64,000 nt of DNA. Origin: Mycobacterium sp. DL (GTDB lineage Bacteria; Actinomycetota; Actinomycetes; Mycobacteriales; Mycobacteriaceae). The notes under the pieces are model-generated. The model had not been told where the DNA came from. It saw nothing but the letters and a program-made list of their open reading frames with translations, and did not search any database. The translations under genes were made by a program, and so were the position numbers. Location: positions 4,836,001-4,900,000 of the forward strand of contig NZ_CP155796.1 of the NCBI RefSeq assembly GCF_039729195.1. Direction: 5' to 3'. Positions 23,439 through 33,576 of this stretch are shown here, in pieces (positions within the stretch are counted from its first letter, which is position 1; each line of letters begins with the position of its first letter).

Positions 23439-24653
23439 GACGAAGAAGAACCCGCCACCCACCGGCATGATGTACTCCTCGAGCGGTTCGCCGGTCAACC
23501 GACTCTGAACGGCGAGGAAGCCCTTGTCGAGACTGCGTTGGTAGGCGATGAAGGCCAGTCCCTGGTCGAGTCGTCCGGCCCCGTCGAAACCGCGTGAGTA
23601 GTTGAAACCGCGGCGCAGTATCAGGCTGCTGTCGGTCTCCGGTGTCCGCGGGTTGGCGAGCCGGATGTGGGCGGTCAGCGGAATCCGGGCGCCGTCGGGA
23701 TCGGACGGGTAGTCCGGATCGGTGAATTCGCCCGACAGGCCCAGCGGATCGCCGCTGACTTTCGTGCGTCCGATGAGCGCCTCCTGCTCGACGAGCTGGG
23801 TGCGATCCCAGAACTCGACGAACATCCGGATGATGCGCACCGCCTGATAGGAACCGCCCACCGCCCAGTCGGGTTCGCCGTCGTCGGGCGACACCCAGAC
23901 ATGGCGGTCCATCACGGTGCCGTCCTCGACGTCGAGGTTGGCCGTTCCGTCCTTGAATCCCAGCAGGTTGCGCGGGGTCCCGGCCTCCGAGGCGCGTCCC
24001 GCCCCGATCCCGCGGGCATAGCCGTCGATCATCCACCGCAGCACCAGGTCGCTACGGGTGCGCCGCATCAACTGCCGCAGCGCGAACTGCATGGTGTCGT
24101 TGTGGCCGGCTTCGAAGATGATCGAGATGTCCCCGTGGGACAGCTTCGGATCCAGCCGGTCGTTGGCCAGGAACGGCATGGTGACCAGTTCCCTGGGTTT
24201 GCGATCGGCGAGGCCGAACCGGTCGTCGAACAGTGACGCGCCGACGCCGACGACGATCGAGAGGTTGTCGGCCGGCGGCTTGTCGCCCAGGATCCCGGAG
24301 TCGACGGGCGGGAAGGCGGGGTCGCGGGTCTCCGGCGGGTGTCCCGCCATCAGTCCCCGGATCTCCTCGGTCAGTTCCCGCAGCGTCGCCGTCAGCCCTG
24401 CCCGGTCCTTGGACAGCACGTTGAACGACGCGATCAGGCCCTGTTCGGGGATGGGCAGGGAGGTGATCCCGGTCTGGTGCTCACCTTCGAACGGCACGAA
24501 CCGCTCGACGGCTCGGGCCGGTGCCGTCTCCCCGCTCGCGGAGCAACCGACAAGAGCCCCCGCGCCCACCGCGACGCCGGTGCCCAACGCTCCGGTGACG
24601 AACCCGCGGCGGGACAGTCCCGGACGCCCCCGTCCGTGCGGACCCCGACTCAC
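23385..24653 (-). CDS. efeB: Dyp-type heme peroxidase EfeB, Tat-exported
   Basis: EfeB is the periplasmic heme peroxidase of the EfeUOB ferrous-iron uptake system. A twin-arginine signal (LSRRGFVTGALGTGVAVGAGALVGC, residues about 13-37) precedes the mature protein, and a Cys at its end could also be lipidated. The Dyp signature GFKDGTANLD (GxxDG) is near residue 228. Length (422) is normal. It lies 7 bp after efeO on the same strand and is presumably co-transcribed under the IdeR-type box. It converges with, and overlaps, mazG by 54 bp. Confidence 0.9.
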   Translation of the reverse strand: MSRGPHGRGRPGLSRRGFVTGALGTGVAVGAGALVGCSASGETAPARAVERFVPFEGEHQTGITSLPIPEQGLIASFNVLSKDRAGLTATLRELTEEIRGLMAGHPPETRDPAFPPVDSGILGDKPPADNLSIVVGVGASLFDDRFGLADRKPRELVTMPFLANDRLDPKLSHGDISIIFEAGHNDTMQFALRQLMRRTRSDLVLRWMIDGYARGIGAGRASEAGTPRNLLGFKDGTANLDVEDGTVMDRHVWVSPDDGEPDWAVGGSYQAVRIIRMFVEFWDRTQLVEQEALIGRTKVSGDPLGLSGEFTDPDYPSDPDGARIPLTAHIRLANPRTPETDSSLILRRGFNYSRGFDGAGRLDQGLAFIAYQRSLDKGFLAVQSRLTGEPLEEYIMPVGGGFFFVLPGVTGDDRFLGDLLVD

Positions 24654-24660
24654 TGCGGAC

Positions 24661-25599
24661 TCACTGCAGCTTCAGCACTCCGGACACCTGGGACAGGTTC
24701 TCGGAGAGTCCGGCGAGCTCCGCCTTGAGCGTGTCGATCGTCGCGGCATCGACGGTCACCTCGGGGCAGCGGGGCGACGGGTACGGGTCGTTCTCGGTGC
24801 AGAACAGCACCCAGCCGTCACCGTCGCGCAGCGGGCGCATGGTGTCGAACACCGAGGTGAGCCCGGCCTCGATCTTGCCCAGCAGGGCCGGATCGGCTTC
24901 GACCAGCGCCGGGGTGAGCTTGTCCACCGCGGCCTGCGAACCCTGCATGTTGGCGTCGAAGTCCCACAGGTCGGTCTTGGCGTAGCGGTCTTCCTCGCCG
25001 GTGATCTTGCCTTCGGAGACCTCTTCGATCAGCTCGGCGGCACCGTTGGACACATCGACCGGTGTCACCTCGACCGTCGGGAACTGCTCTTTGAGGGTGG
25101 CGATGTCGGCGTCGAGTTGGTCGGCGAACGGGGCGCCGCCCTCGGTGGTGTTCTCCGAGAACAACAGGAACTCCAGGCGGTGCCACCCGGTGAACGCGGG
25201 ATCGTCGACACCTTCGAAGTCGTCGACGCGTGCGTCGACCTTGCCGTCGATCTCCTCCACCAGTCCGGCGAGCGGCTCGATGCGCTCCCACGGCATCCGC
25301 GACGGCGCATACGCGGCCTGTGCGGCCTGCAGGTCGCCGGCGCGCACGGCGTCGGTGAACACCTTGACGACAGTGACGAGCTCGTCGATCTGCGCGGTGG
25401 CGTACGCCTTGTACTCCGTCGCGGCCTGCTCGGTCAGCGGGTTCGGGGCAGCGGCAGCCGACGTCGCAGCCGAGGTGGTCTCGGCAGCGCTGGTGTCACC
25501 GCCGCTGGCATCGTCGCCGCCGGAGCTGTTACCGGAACAGCCAGCGAGAACCAGCCCGAGGGCCGCGACCGACACTGGCCAGGCGAGATGCCGCTTCAT
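24661..25599 (-). CDS. efeO: EfeO/EfeM-type iron-binding lipoprotein (imelysin M75 fold)
   Basis: This 312-residue lipoprotein (signal MKRHLAWPVSVAALGLVLAGC, Cys21) has the M75/imelysin domain with the HxxE motif GWHRLEFLLFSENTTEGG near residues 132-149. There is no cupredoxin domain, so it is the shorter EfeM form. It should deliver ferrous iron or work with EfeB. The ATG at 25599 has an AGGAGGC ribosome site 8 bp upstream. No permease gene (efeU) adjoins it. Confidence 0.88.
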   Translation of the reverse strand: MKRHLAWPVSVAALGLVLAGCSGNSSGGDDASGGDTSAAETTSAATSAAAAPNPLTEQAATEYKAYATAQIDELVTVVKVFTDAVRAGDLQAAQAAYAPSRMPWERIEPLAGLVEEIDGKVDARVDDFEGVDDPAFTGWHRLEFLLFSENTTEGGAPFADQLDADIATLKEQFPTVEVTPVDVSNGAAELIEEVSEGKITGEEDRYAKTDLWDFDANMQGSQAAVDKLTPALVEADPALLGKIEAGLTSVFDTMRPLRDGDGWVLFCTENDPYPSPRCPEVTVDAATIDTLKAELAGLSENLSQVSGVLKLQ

Positions 25600-25648
25600 T
25601 GAGCCTCCTACTTGGTGGGTGCGTGAACAGTACATTGTGAAGCTGGGA

Positions 25649-25667
25649 CAAGGGTAGGCACACCTAA
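25649..25667 (-). promoter_or_regulatory. IdeR (DtxR-type) iron box upstream of efeO-efeB
   Basis: CAAGGGTAGGCACACCTAA on the plus strand matches 14 of 19 positions of the IdeR consensus TTAGGTTAGGCTAACCTAA. It lies 50 bp before the efeO start, where bound iron-IdeR would block transcription. This predicts induction under iron starvation. Confidence 0.65.
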
Positions 25668-25809
25668 AATCGCAGAATTCTGATGGCGGAGCGCCCTCAC
25701 GACGACGAATTTCTGCGGGTGACGGACGGTCCCCGCGGCGGTGTCTTGAGGCGACCATTCCTCGGCACATGGCAGCATGGTTGTGACCACAGTGGGTTGA
25801 GGGAGTCCG

Positions 25810-26541
25810 GTGACGCGGGTGCGTTGGCTGCAGGCGATGGCCGTGATCGGCGCGACAGCGCTGCTCCTGGCTTCGAGCTGTTCATGGCATCTCGGGACCC
25901 CCATCCCCGAGGGCGTGCCGCCACCCGCCGGTGATCCGGTGCCACAGATCGACACCTTCGCCGAAGGTCGGCCCGCTGACCAGCTGCGTGAGTGGGCGGC
26001 AGAACGTGCGCCCGCGCTCGGCATCCCGGTGACCGCGCTGGAGGCCTACGCCTACGCCGCCCGGGTGGCCGAGGTGGAGAACCCCGACTGTCACCTGTCG
26101 TGGACCACGCTCGCGGGAATCGGCGAGGTGGAGAGCCATCACGGCACCTACCGCGGGTCGCGCATCGCCCCCAACGGCGACATCTCGCCACCGATCCGGG
26201 GCGTCCTGCTCGACGGGACCAACGGCAACCTCGAGATCATGGATCACGAGGCGGTCAGCCACGACGGCGAGGAGTCCTACGCCAGGGCGATGGGGCCGAT
26301 GCAGTTCATCCCGGAGACGTGGCGGCTCTACGGCGTCGACGCGAACAACGACGGCGACGTCAACGCCGACAACATCGACGATGCGGCGCTGTCGGCGGCG
26401 GGGTATCTGTGTTGGCGCGGAAAGGATCTCAGCACACCGCGTGGCTGGATGGAGGCGCTGCGGGCCTACAACCTCTCCGATGTGTATGCCCGGACCGTTC
26501 GGGACTGGGCGACGGCCTACGCATCCGGACATGCGCTCTGA
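25810..26541 (+). CDS. lpqU: LpqU-like lytic transglycosylase lipoprotein
   Basis: The N-terminus ends in LLLASSC, a probable lipobox (Cys near 24). The mature part is a membrane-bound lytic transglycosylase (MltB-like) fold: GIGEVESHHGTYRGS contains the catalytic Glu, and GPMQFIPETWRLYG and NIDDAALSAAGYLC are family motifs. It should cleave peptidoglycan glycan strands. It lies just before eno, as lpqU (Rv1022) does in M. tuberculosis as I recall. GTG start; 243 residues. Confidence 0.87.
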   Translation: MTRVRWLQAMAVIGATALLLASSCSWHLGTPIPEGVPPPAGDPVPQIDTFAEGRPADQLREWAAERAPALGIPVTALEAYAYAARVAEVENPDCHLSWTTLAGIGEVESHHGTYRGSRIAPNGDISPPIRGVLLDGTNGNLEIMDHEAVSHDGEESYARAMGPMQFIPETWRLYGVDANNDGDVNADNIDDAALSAAGYLCWRGKDLSTPRGWMEALRAYNLSDVYARTVRDWATAYASGHAL

Positions 26542-26591
26542 GCACACCGTCGGGCGGCGCACGCTCTAGGCTCATGGTCGAGCCCGTGTGA

Positions 26592-27914
<1,323 letters not shown>

Positions 27915-27917
27915 CCC

Positions 27918-28673
27918 GTGCCCGAAGCGAATCGGCCCGACCCCAGGCGGCGGCCCGCCGCGGACGCGAGGAGCAAGAAGGCGCCGGCGTCGCGGCCGGG
28001 GAAGTCTGGCGACGTCGGGCGGGCCAAGCCGCGGGCGAGTTCGTCGCCTCGTCGGGATGTCCGCAGCATCGAGGCGCGGCCGGGTAGGGAGATCGCCCGG
28101 GTCCGTGAGGCCCCCGACGAGCCGGCGGTTCCCGACGGATCCGATCCCGCGGTGGGCGATTCGATCCGCGATTCCATTGCCGCGGCGGCCGAACGGGCGT
28201 CCGAGCAGCGATTCGGATCCGCCGCGCGGCGGGCGGCGATCCTGGCCGCCGTCATCTGTGTGCTGACCTTGACGATCGCCGGCCCGGTGCGGACGTACTT
28301 CGCGCAACGCACCGAGATGAAGCAACTCGAGGCGTCCGAAGCCCAACTGCGGGAACAGATCGCCGAACTCGAAGAGCAGAAGGACAAACTGGGCGATCCG
28401 GTGTTCATCGCGGCGCAGGCCCGGGAACGGTTGGGCTTCGTGATGCCCGGCGAGATCCCCTACCAGGTGCAGCTCCCGCCCGGCGCCGCGGTGCCTGGTG
28501 CCCCCACCGAAGAACTCGCCGAGGTGAACAGCGGGGACCCCTGGTACACCGCGCTGTGGCACACCATCGCCGAGGTGCCGCAAGGCATTCCGCCGACCGC
28601 GCCGCCCAGTCCGCCCGGCGCACCCGGTGCGCCCGAACCCGTCGCGCCCGGCGCGCCGCCGCCCGGTGGTTGA
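27918..28673 (+). CDS. FtsB/DivIC-family septum formation protein
   Basis: This is a single-pass division protein: a long basic, Pro/Arg-rich cytoplasmic N-terminus (1-90), one membrane helix (AAILAAVICVLTLTIAGPV, near 109-127), then a coiled coil (QLEASEAQLREQIAELEEQKDKL) and the FtsB-type GDPVFIAAQARERLGFVMPGE. The C-terminus is a Pro/Gly/Ala tail. It should join FtsQ and FtsL at the septum. It lies in the conserved eno-ftsB-DUF501-ppx string. Confidence 0.87.
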   Translation: MPEANRPDPRRRPAADARSKKAPASRPGKSGDVGRAKPRASSSPRRDVRSIEARPGREIARVREAPDEPAVPDGSDPAVGDSIRDSIAAAAERASEQRFGSAARRAAILAAVICVLTLTIAGPVRTYFAQRTEMKQLEASEAQLREQIAELEEQKDKLGDPVFIAAQARERLGFVMPGEIPYQVQLPPGAAVPGAPTEELAEVNSGDPWYTALWHTIAEVPQGIPPTAPPSPPGAPGAPEPVAPGAPPPGG

Positions 28674-29157
28674 CCAGGTCGATCTCGACGCCGTCGCGCG
28701 GCAGTTGGGCCGGGAGCCCCGGGGCGTGCTCGAGATCGCGTATCGCTGTCCCAACGGCGAGCCGGCAGTGGTGAAGACAGCGCCGAAACTTCCTGACGGA
28801 ACGCCGTTTCCGACGCTGTACTACCTGACTCACCCGGCGCTGACGGCCGCCGCGAGCCGGCTCGAGTCGTCCGGCATGATGCGGGAGATGACAGAACGGC
28901 TGGCGCAGGATCCGGAGTTGGCCGCGGCGTACCGTCGGGCGCACGAGTCGTATCTGGCCGAACGTGATGCGGTCGCACCGTTGGGCACGACGTTCTCCGG
29001 GGGCGGTATGCCGGATCGGGTCAAGTGTCTGCACGTGGTGATCGCACATTCATTGGCGAAAGGACCGGGTGTGAACCCGTTTGGTGACGAGGCGTTGGCG
29101 GTGTTGGCGGCCGAACCCGCGATGGCCGGCATTCTGGACCGGGAGACCTGGACGTGA
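28666..29157 (+). CDS. DUF501 family protein (Rv1025-like)
   Basis: This 163-residue protein contains the DUF501 features PRGVLEIAYRCPNGEPAVVKTAP, FPTLYYLTHP and GMPDRVKCLHVVIAHSLAKGPGVNPFGDEAL. The last contains conserved Cys and two His residues that could bind metal. The GTG at 28666 overlaps the preceding stop by 8 bp. The family is conserved in actinobacteria in this location but its function is unknown. Confidence 0.85.
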   Translation: MVDQVDLDAVARQLGREPRGVLEIAYRCPNGEPAVVKTAPKLPDGTPFPTLYYLTHPALTAAASRLESSGMMREMTERLAQDPELAAAYRRAHESYLAERDAVAPLGTTFSGGGMPDRVKCLHVVIAHSLAKGPGVNPFGDEALAVLAAEPAMAGILDRETWT

Positions 29158-29188
29158 CGGGCGAGCGAGAAGCGAAGCGGGATCGCGC

Positions 29189-30136
29189 ATGACAAGAGTC
29201 GCCGCTGTGGACTGCGGAACCAACTCGATCCGACTGCTGATCGCCGATGTCACCGACGGCCGGTTGACCGATGTGCACCGCGAGATGCGCATCGTGCGTC
29301 TCGGACAGGGTGTCGACGCGACCGGTCAGTTCGCCCCCGATGCGCTGGAACGCACCCACGCAGCCCTGGCCGACTATGCCGAGCTGATGGCCCGTCATGG
29401 CGTGACGGCCATCCGGATGGTGGCGACGTCGGCGGCGCGGGATGTCTCCAACCGCGAGACGTTCTTCGCGATGACGTCGGAGATCCTGGGCGCCGTCGTG
29501 CCCGGTGCGGTGGCCGAGGTCATCACCGGAGCCGAGGAAGCCGGGCTGTCCTTCCACGGGGCGATCGGTGAATTGGACTCCGCCGCAGCTCCTTTTGTGG
29601 TTGTCGACCTCGGTGGCGGCTCGACCGAGGTGGTCCTGGGTGCTGAGGACTCCGACGAGGTGGTGGCCGGCTTCTCGGCGGACATCGGTTGCGTGCGGCT
29701 CACCGAGCGCTGCCTGCACTCCGATCCGCCCACCGCGGACGAGATCGCAGCGGCGCGCGCGGTGGTGCGCGAGGCACTGGCTGAGGCGCTGCGCCTGGTG
29801 CCCGTCGAGCGGGCCCGGACCTGGGTCGGGGTGGCGGGCACGTTCACGACGCTGGCCGCGCTGGCCAATCAGATGACCACCTACGACTCGGACGCCATCC
29901 ACCTGTCCCGGGTCGGGTTCGAGGACCTACTCGGCGTGTGCGCGGATCTGCTGGTGATGACCCGCCAGCAGCGGGCCGCGCTCGGGCCGATGCACGAGGG
30001 CCGTGTCGACGTGATCGGTGGGGGAGCGATCGTCGTGCAGGAACTGGCCGCCGCCCTGGGCGAGCGTGCGGGCATCAGCGAACTCGTTGTCAGCGAGCAC
30101 GACATTCTCGACGGCATCGCGCTGTCGATCGGGTGA
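29189..30136 (+). CDS. ppx2: Ppx/GppA-family exopolyphosphatase (Rv1026-like)
   Basis: This is an ASKHA-fold phosphatase acting on polyphosphate or pppGpp. Motifs are VAAVDCGTNSIRLLIADV near residue 4, EEAGLSFHGAIGEL near 117, VVDLGGGSTEVVLG near 138 and VGVAGTFTTLAAL near 213. At 315 residues it is the short single-module form. The ATG at 29189 follows the DUF501 gene by 31 bp. Confidence 0.92.
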   Translation: MTRVAAVDCGTNSIRLLIADVTDGRLTDVHREMRIVRLGQGVDATGQFAPDALERTHAALADYAELMARHGVTAIRMVATSAARDVSNRETFFAMTSEILGAVVPGAVAEVITGAEEAGLSFHGAIGELDSAAAPFVVVDLGGGSTEVVLGAEDSDEVVAGFSADIGCVRLTERCLHSDPPTADEIAAARAVVREALAEALRLVPVERARTWVGVAGTFTTLAALANQMTTYDSDAIHLSRVGFEDLLGVCADLLVMTRQQRAALGPMHEGRVDVIGGGAIVVQELAAALGERAGISELVVSEHDILDGIALSIG

Positions 30137-30179
30137 GCGCCGGTCACCTCCTCGCGGCGCAACCAACCAATGGCAGCAC

Positions 30180-30644
30180 CTAGGCGGCGGACCGCATTCT
30201 GCGCGGTCGCCGCTTGGTCGGGTCGCGCTGGCCGGCCAGCGTGACCGCGAGCAGCACCATCACCCCGCCCAATCCCGCGTGCAGCCAGTTGTCGGCACTG
30301 TTGAAGGGCAGGACGTGGGCGCTGCTGCCGTGTTCGACGAACATTCCGTAGAGCCACAACCCCAGGTAGATCAGCCCGCCGCCCAGCAGGTAGGCACGGG
30401 CGCCCGCGTAGGACCGGGCCAGGATGAAACCAGCGGCGCCGATCAGCAGATGCAGGATGTTCACCAGCGCGGACACCAGGAAGGTGCCGAAAAGCATTGC
30501 GCCGGAGCGCTGCCCCGCCCAGGCGAGCTGGTCGAGATGAGTGGTCACCCCGGGAACGAAGCCCAGCACGCCGATCAGCACGAGCGCCGAGCCCACGATC
30601 AAGGCCGCACCCTGGACAGCCATGTACTTCGGCGTGCCAGCCAT
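30180..30644 (-). CDS. DUF4383-type small membrane protein
   Basis: This 154-residue protein has four predicted membrane helices (near residues 12-34, 52-72, 80-105 and 120-140) and the typical start KYMAVQGAALIVGSALVLIGVLGFVPG. Such DUF4383 proteins are common in actinobacteria and often stress-induced. Its role is unknown. A SigF-like promoter lies 46-72 bp upstream. Confidence 0.8.
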   Translation of the reverse strand: MAGTPKYMAVQGAALIVGSALVLIGVLGFVPGVTTHLDQLAWAGQRSGAMLFGTFLVSALVNILHLLIGAAGFILARSYAGARAYLLGGGLIYLGLWLYGMFVEHGSSAHVLPFNSADNWLHAGLGGVMVLLAVTLAGQRDPTKRRPRRMRSAA

Positions 30645-30689
30645 TCGGGCCTCCCGTCACAGCACGTTTTTGACGTGTGTGTTCAGGAA

Positions 30690-30716
30690 GTACCCACCCT
30701 CGGGGTCGGGTGAACC
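30690..30716 (-). promoter_or_regulatory. SigF-like promoter before the DUF4383 gene
   Basis: On the minus strand GGTTC (30716-30712), a 16-bp spacer and GGGTAC (30695-30690) resemble the mycobacterial SigF consensus GGTTT-N15-17-GGGTA with one mismatch. It lies between the prpE stop and the DUF4383 start. Confidence 0.45.
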
Positions 30717-30719
30717 TGG

Positions 30720-32591
30720 TCAGGACCGAAGAATCGGCGTGAGTGCGTCGAGCACCGCGGGATCCTCGATGGTGGAGGGCACCGGCTCGTCGCGGCCTGC
30801 GGCGATGCCGCGCATCGTCTTGCGCAGGATCTTGCCCGACCGTGTCTTCGGCAGCGCCGGCACGACGTCGACCAGCTTGAACGCGGCCACCGAGCCGATC
30901 TCGTCGCGCACCAACTTCACGAGTTGCTCGGCGAGACCGTCGGTGGCGGCGCCCGCCTTGACGACCACCAGCCCTCGCGGGGCCTGCCCCTTGATCTCGT
31001 CGGCCACTCCGATCACCGCGCACTCCGCCACCGACGGGTGGGTGGCGAGCACCTCCTCGATCGCCCCCGTCGACAGGCGGTGCCCGGCCACGTTGATCAC
31101 GTCGTCGATGCGGCCCATCACGAACAGATAGCCGTCCTCGTCGAAGCGACCGCCGTCGCCGGTGAGGTAGTAGCCGGGATGTTCGGACAGGTACGACGCC
31201 TCGAACCGGTCCTCGGCGTTCCACAGCGTGGGCAGCGTGCCGGGCGGCAACGGCAGCCGGATGCAGATCGCGCCCTCCTGGCCGATCTCGCAGCCGTTCC
31301 CGTCGTCGTGCAGGATGTGCACGTCGTACCCGGGCATCGGAACGGTGGGCGATCCCGGCTTGAGCGGAAGCTGTTCGGTGCCCATCGGATTGGAGGCGAT
31401 CGGCCACCCGGTCTCGGTCTGCCACCAGTGGTCGATGACCGGGATGCCGAGCTTGTCGGTGGCCCAGTGGTAGGTATCGGGGTCGAGTCGCTCCCCGGCC
31501 AGGAACAGATACTGCAGCGCTGAGAGATCGTAGTCGGCAAGGTATTTGCCTTCCGGATCCTCCTTGCGGATCGCCCGGATCGCTGTGGGTGCGGTGAAGA
31601 GCGCCTTCACACCGTGTTCGGACGCCACCCGCCAGAACGCTCCGGGATCGGGGGTGCCGACGGGCTTGCCTTCGTAGAGCACCGTCGTCGCGCCCACCAA
31701 CAGCGGGGCGTAGACGATGTAGGAGTGGCCGACCACCCAGCCGACGTCGGAGGCCGCCCAGAACACGTCGCCGGGCCCGATGTCGTAGATGTGCTGCATG
31801 CTCCACAGCAACGCGACCGCGTGCCCGCCGTTGTCACGGACGATGCCCTTGGGCTTGCCCGTGGTCCCGGAGGTGTAGAGCACGTAGAGCGGGTCGGTCG
31901 CCGCGACGGGCACCGCGTCGACGGGCGACGCGCTCGCCATCGCGTCCTCCCAGTCCACATCTCGACCCTCGACGAGGTCGCAGCGGTGCCGATCTCGTTG
32001 CACCACAACACAATGCTGCGGAGGGTGGGACACCATCGCCACCGCGGCATCGAGCATCGGCTTGTACTCGACGACGCGGGACGGCTCGATCCCGCACGAC
32101 GCGGACACGATCACCGTCGGCCGGACGTCGTCGATGCGCACCGCCAGTTCGTGCGGGGCGAACCCGCCGAACACCACCGAGTGCACCGCACCCAACCGGG
32201 CGCAGGCCAGCATGGCGATGACGGCCTCGGGGATCATCGGCATGTAGATCACCACCCGGTCGCCGCGGCCGACACCGAGGCCGCGCAGTGCGCCGGCGAA
32301 CCGGGCGGTGTGGTCGAGCAGTTCGGCGTAGGTGTAGGTGCGCTTGGTGTCGGTGACCGCGGAGTCGTAGATCAGCGCGGGCTGCTCGCCGCGCCCGTTC
32401 TCGACGTGGCGGTCCAGCGCATTGGCGCAGGTGTTGAGTTCGGCGTCGGGGAACCAGCGGTAGAACGGCGGATGCGTGTCGTCGAGGATGCGCTGCGGCT
32501 CGCGGGTCCAGGTGACCGCGGTGGCCGCATCGGCCCAGAAGGCGGCCGGGTCATTGATGCTGGTGTCGAAGAGGTCGCGGTACCGGGGCAT
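30720..32591 (-). CDS. prpE: Propionyl-CoA synthetase (PrpE/Acs type)
   Basis: This is an ANL-superfamily enzyme of 623 residues that activates propionate (or acetate) to its CoA thioester. Motifs are LYTSGTTGKPKGIVRDNGGH (the RDNGGH is typical of PrpE), DHWWQTETGWPI, YLTGDGGRFDEDGY and KTRSGKILRKTMRGIA, whose Lys is the usual site of acetylation control. ATG 32591 starts MPRYRDLFDTS; the longer upstream frame belongs to the opposite strand. It is divergent from an epoxide-hydrolase-like gene, 36 bp apart. Confidence 0.9.
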   Translation of the reverse strand: MPRYRDLFDTSINDPAAFWADAATAVTWTREPQRILDDTHPPFYRWFPDAELNTCANALDRHVENGRGEQPALIYDSAVTDTKRTYTYAELLDHTARFAGALRGLGVGRGDRVVIYMPMIPEAVIAMLACARLGAVHSVVFGGFAPHELAVRIDDVRPTVIVSASCGIEPSRVVEYKPMLDAAVAMVSHPPQHCVVVQRDRHRCDLVEGRDVDWEDAMASASPVDAVPVAATDPLYVLYTSGTTGKPKGIVRDNGGHAVALLWSMQHIYDIGPGDVFWAASDVGWVVGHSYIVYAPLLVGATTVLYEGKPVGTPDPGAFWRVASEHGVKALFTAPTAIRAIRKEDPEGKYLADYDLSALQYLFLAGERLDPDTYHWATDKLGIPVIDHWWQTETGWPIASNPMGTEQLPLKPGSPTVPMPGYDVHILHDDGNGCEIGQEGAICIRLPLPPGTLPTLWNAEDRFEASYLSEHPGYYLTGDGGRFDEDGYLFVMGRIDDVINVAGHRLSTGAIEEVLATHPSVAECAVIGVADEIKGQAPRGLVVVKAGAATDGLAEQLVKLVRDEIGSVAAFKLVDVVPALPKTRSGKILRKTMRGIAAGRDEPVPSTIEDPAVLDALTPILRS

Positions 32592-32627
32592 ACCAAACGG
32601 TAAACCCTTCCCGTTAGTCTCAGGGGC

Positions 32628-33506
32628 ATGACGAACCAACCCCCGCCGATCGGAGAGGTGCGCAGGAGCTTTGTCACCGCCCGAGGGGTGCGATTCCACG
32701 TGACCGAGGCCGGTCCGGCCGACGGTCGTCCGGTCCTGGCCCTGCACGGGTGGCCGCAGCACCACTGGGTGTACCGCGACCTGCTGGCCGACCCGCCGCC
32801 CGGGATGCGGATCATCGCCCCCGATCTGCCCGGCTACGGGTGGTCCGGGCCGGCGCCGCACCGGTGGGCGAAGGAGGACGTCGTCAGCGATCTGGTGGCG
32901 TTGCTGGACGAGCTCGGCGTGGACCGGTTCCTGCTCGTCGGGCACGACTGGGGCGGCTTCATCGGTTATCTGCTGACCATGCGGATACCGGAGCGCATCG
33001 ACGGTTACCTCGTCCTGAACATCGCCCATCCGTGGGTGCCTCCGAAGGTGTTCGCGCGGCATGCGTGGCGGTTCGCGCAGTATCAGCCACACATCGCGAT
33101 CGCCGGCGTGCCGCTGCAACGGCGCAGCCGATTCCTCGAGCGTCTCTACAAGCATGCGGCGCCCGGCCTCGGCCCGGAGGTCGTCCGTACCTACACCGAG
33201 CGGTTCCGGGATCCGGTGGTCGCGCGAACCGCGCGCGACACGTACCGGACGTTCCTGTTCCGCGAGTTGCCCGCCGCGGCGCGCAAGGGTGAGCGGCGGC
33301 GCGTGACGGTTCCGGTGCGTGCCCTGTTCGGTAAGGACGACAAGGCGATCCACCCGGATCTGGCGGCGGCCGAGACCGCCCGCGCCGACGACTACACCCT
33401 CGAAGTCGTCGACGGCGGACACTTCATCCTCGACGAGAACCCGGACGGTGTGCGCGCCAAGCTGATTGCCCTGGCCGCCGAGTTCCCGGCCATCGCTGCG
33501 GAATAG
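32628..33506 (+). CDS. Alpha/beta hydrolase, epoxide-hydrolase type
   Basis: This 292-residue protein has the oxyanion motif HGWPQHHWVYRDL near residue 42 and nucleophile elbow GHDWGGF near 105, with Asp as nucleophile. The catalytic His is in GGHFILDENPD near 265. An Asp nucleophile with HGWP points to epoxide hydrolases or haloalkane dehalogenases rather than esterases. Substrate unknown. Confidence 0.83.
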   Translation: MTNQPPPIGEVRRSFVTARGVRFHVTEAGPADGRPVLALHGWPQHHWVYRDLLADPPPGMRIIAPDLPGYGWSGPAPHRWAKEDVVSDLVALLDELGVDRFLLVGHDWGGFIGYLLTMRIPERIDGYLVLNIAHPWVPPKVFARHAWRFAQYQPHIAIAGVPLQRRSRFLERLYKHAAPGLGPEVVRTYTERFRDPVVARTARDTYRTFLFRELPAAARKGERRRVTVPVRALFGKDDKAIHPDLAAAETARADDYTLEVVDGGHFILDENPDGVRAKLIALAAEFPAIAAE

Positions 33507-33557
33507 CATTCCTGGTTGCTCGCGGACCCGAGATCACAGCCAGGAACGCTATTCCGC
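33498..33557. terminator. Bidirectional terminator overlapping the hydrolase stop codon
   Basis: The arm GCGGAATAGC-A-TTCCTGG (33498-33515) pairs with CCAGGAA-C-GCTATTCCGC (33540-33557) around a 24-base loop. It contains the stop codon of the plus-strand hydrolase and lies 20 bp beyond the kdpE stop, so it can serve both convergent genes. Its arms share the GGAAT.GC-TTCC layout with the palindrome at 10670-10734. Confidence 0.65.
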
Positions 33558-33576
33558 GGGGGCGGGACGGGCGCGC

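Noticed and set aside
32592..33509. N-terminal extension of the propionyl-CoA synthetase by about 300 residues
   Set aside because: The extension is antisense to the epoxide-hydrolase-like gene and carries no family features. The protein starts naturally at MPRYRDLFD.
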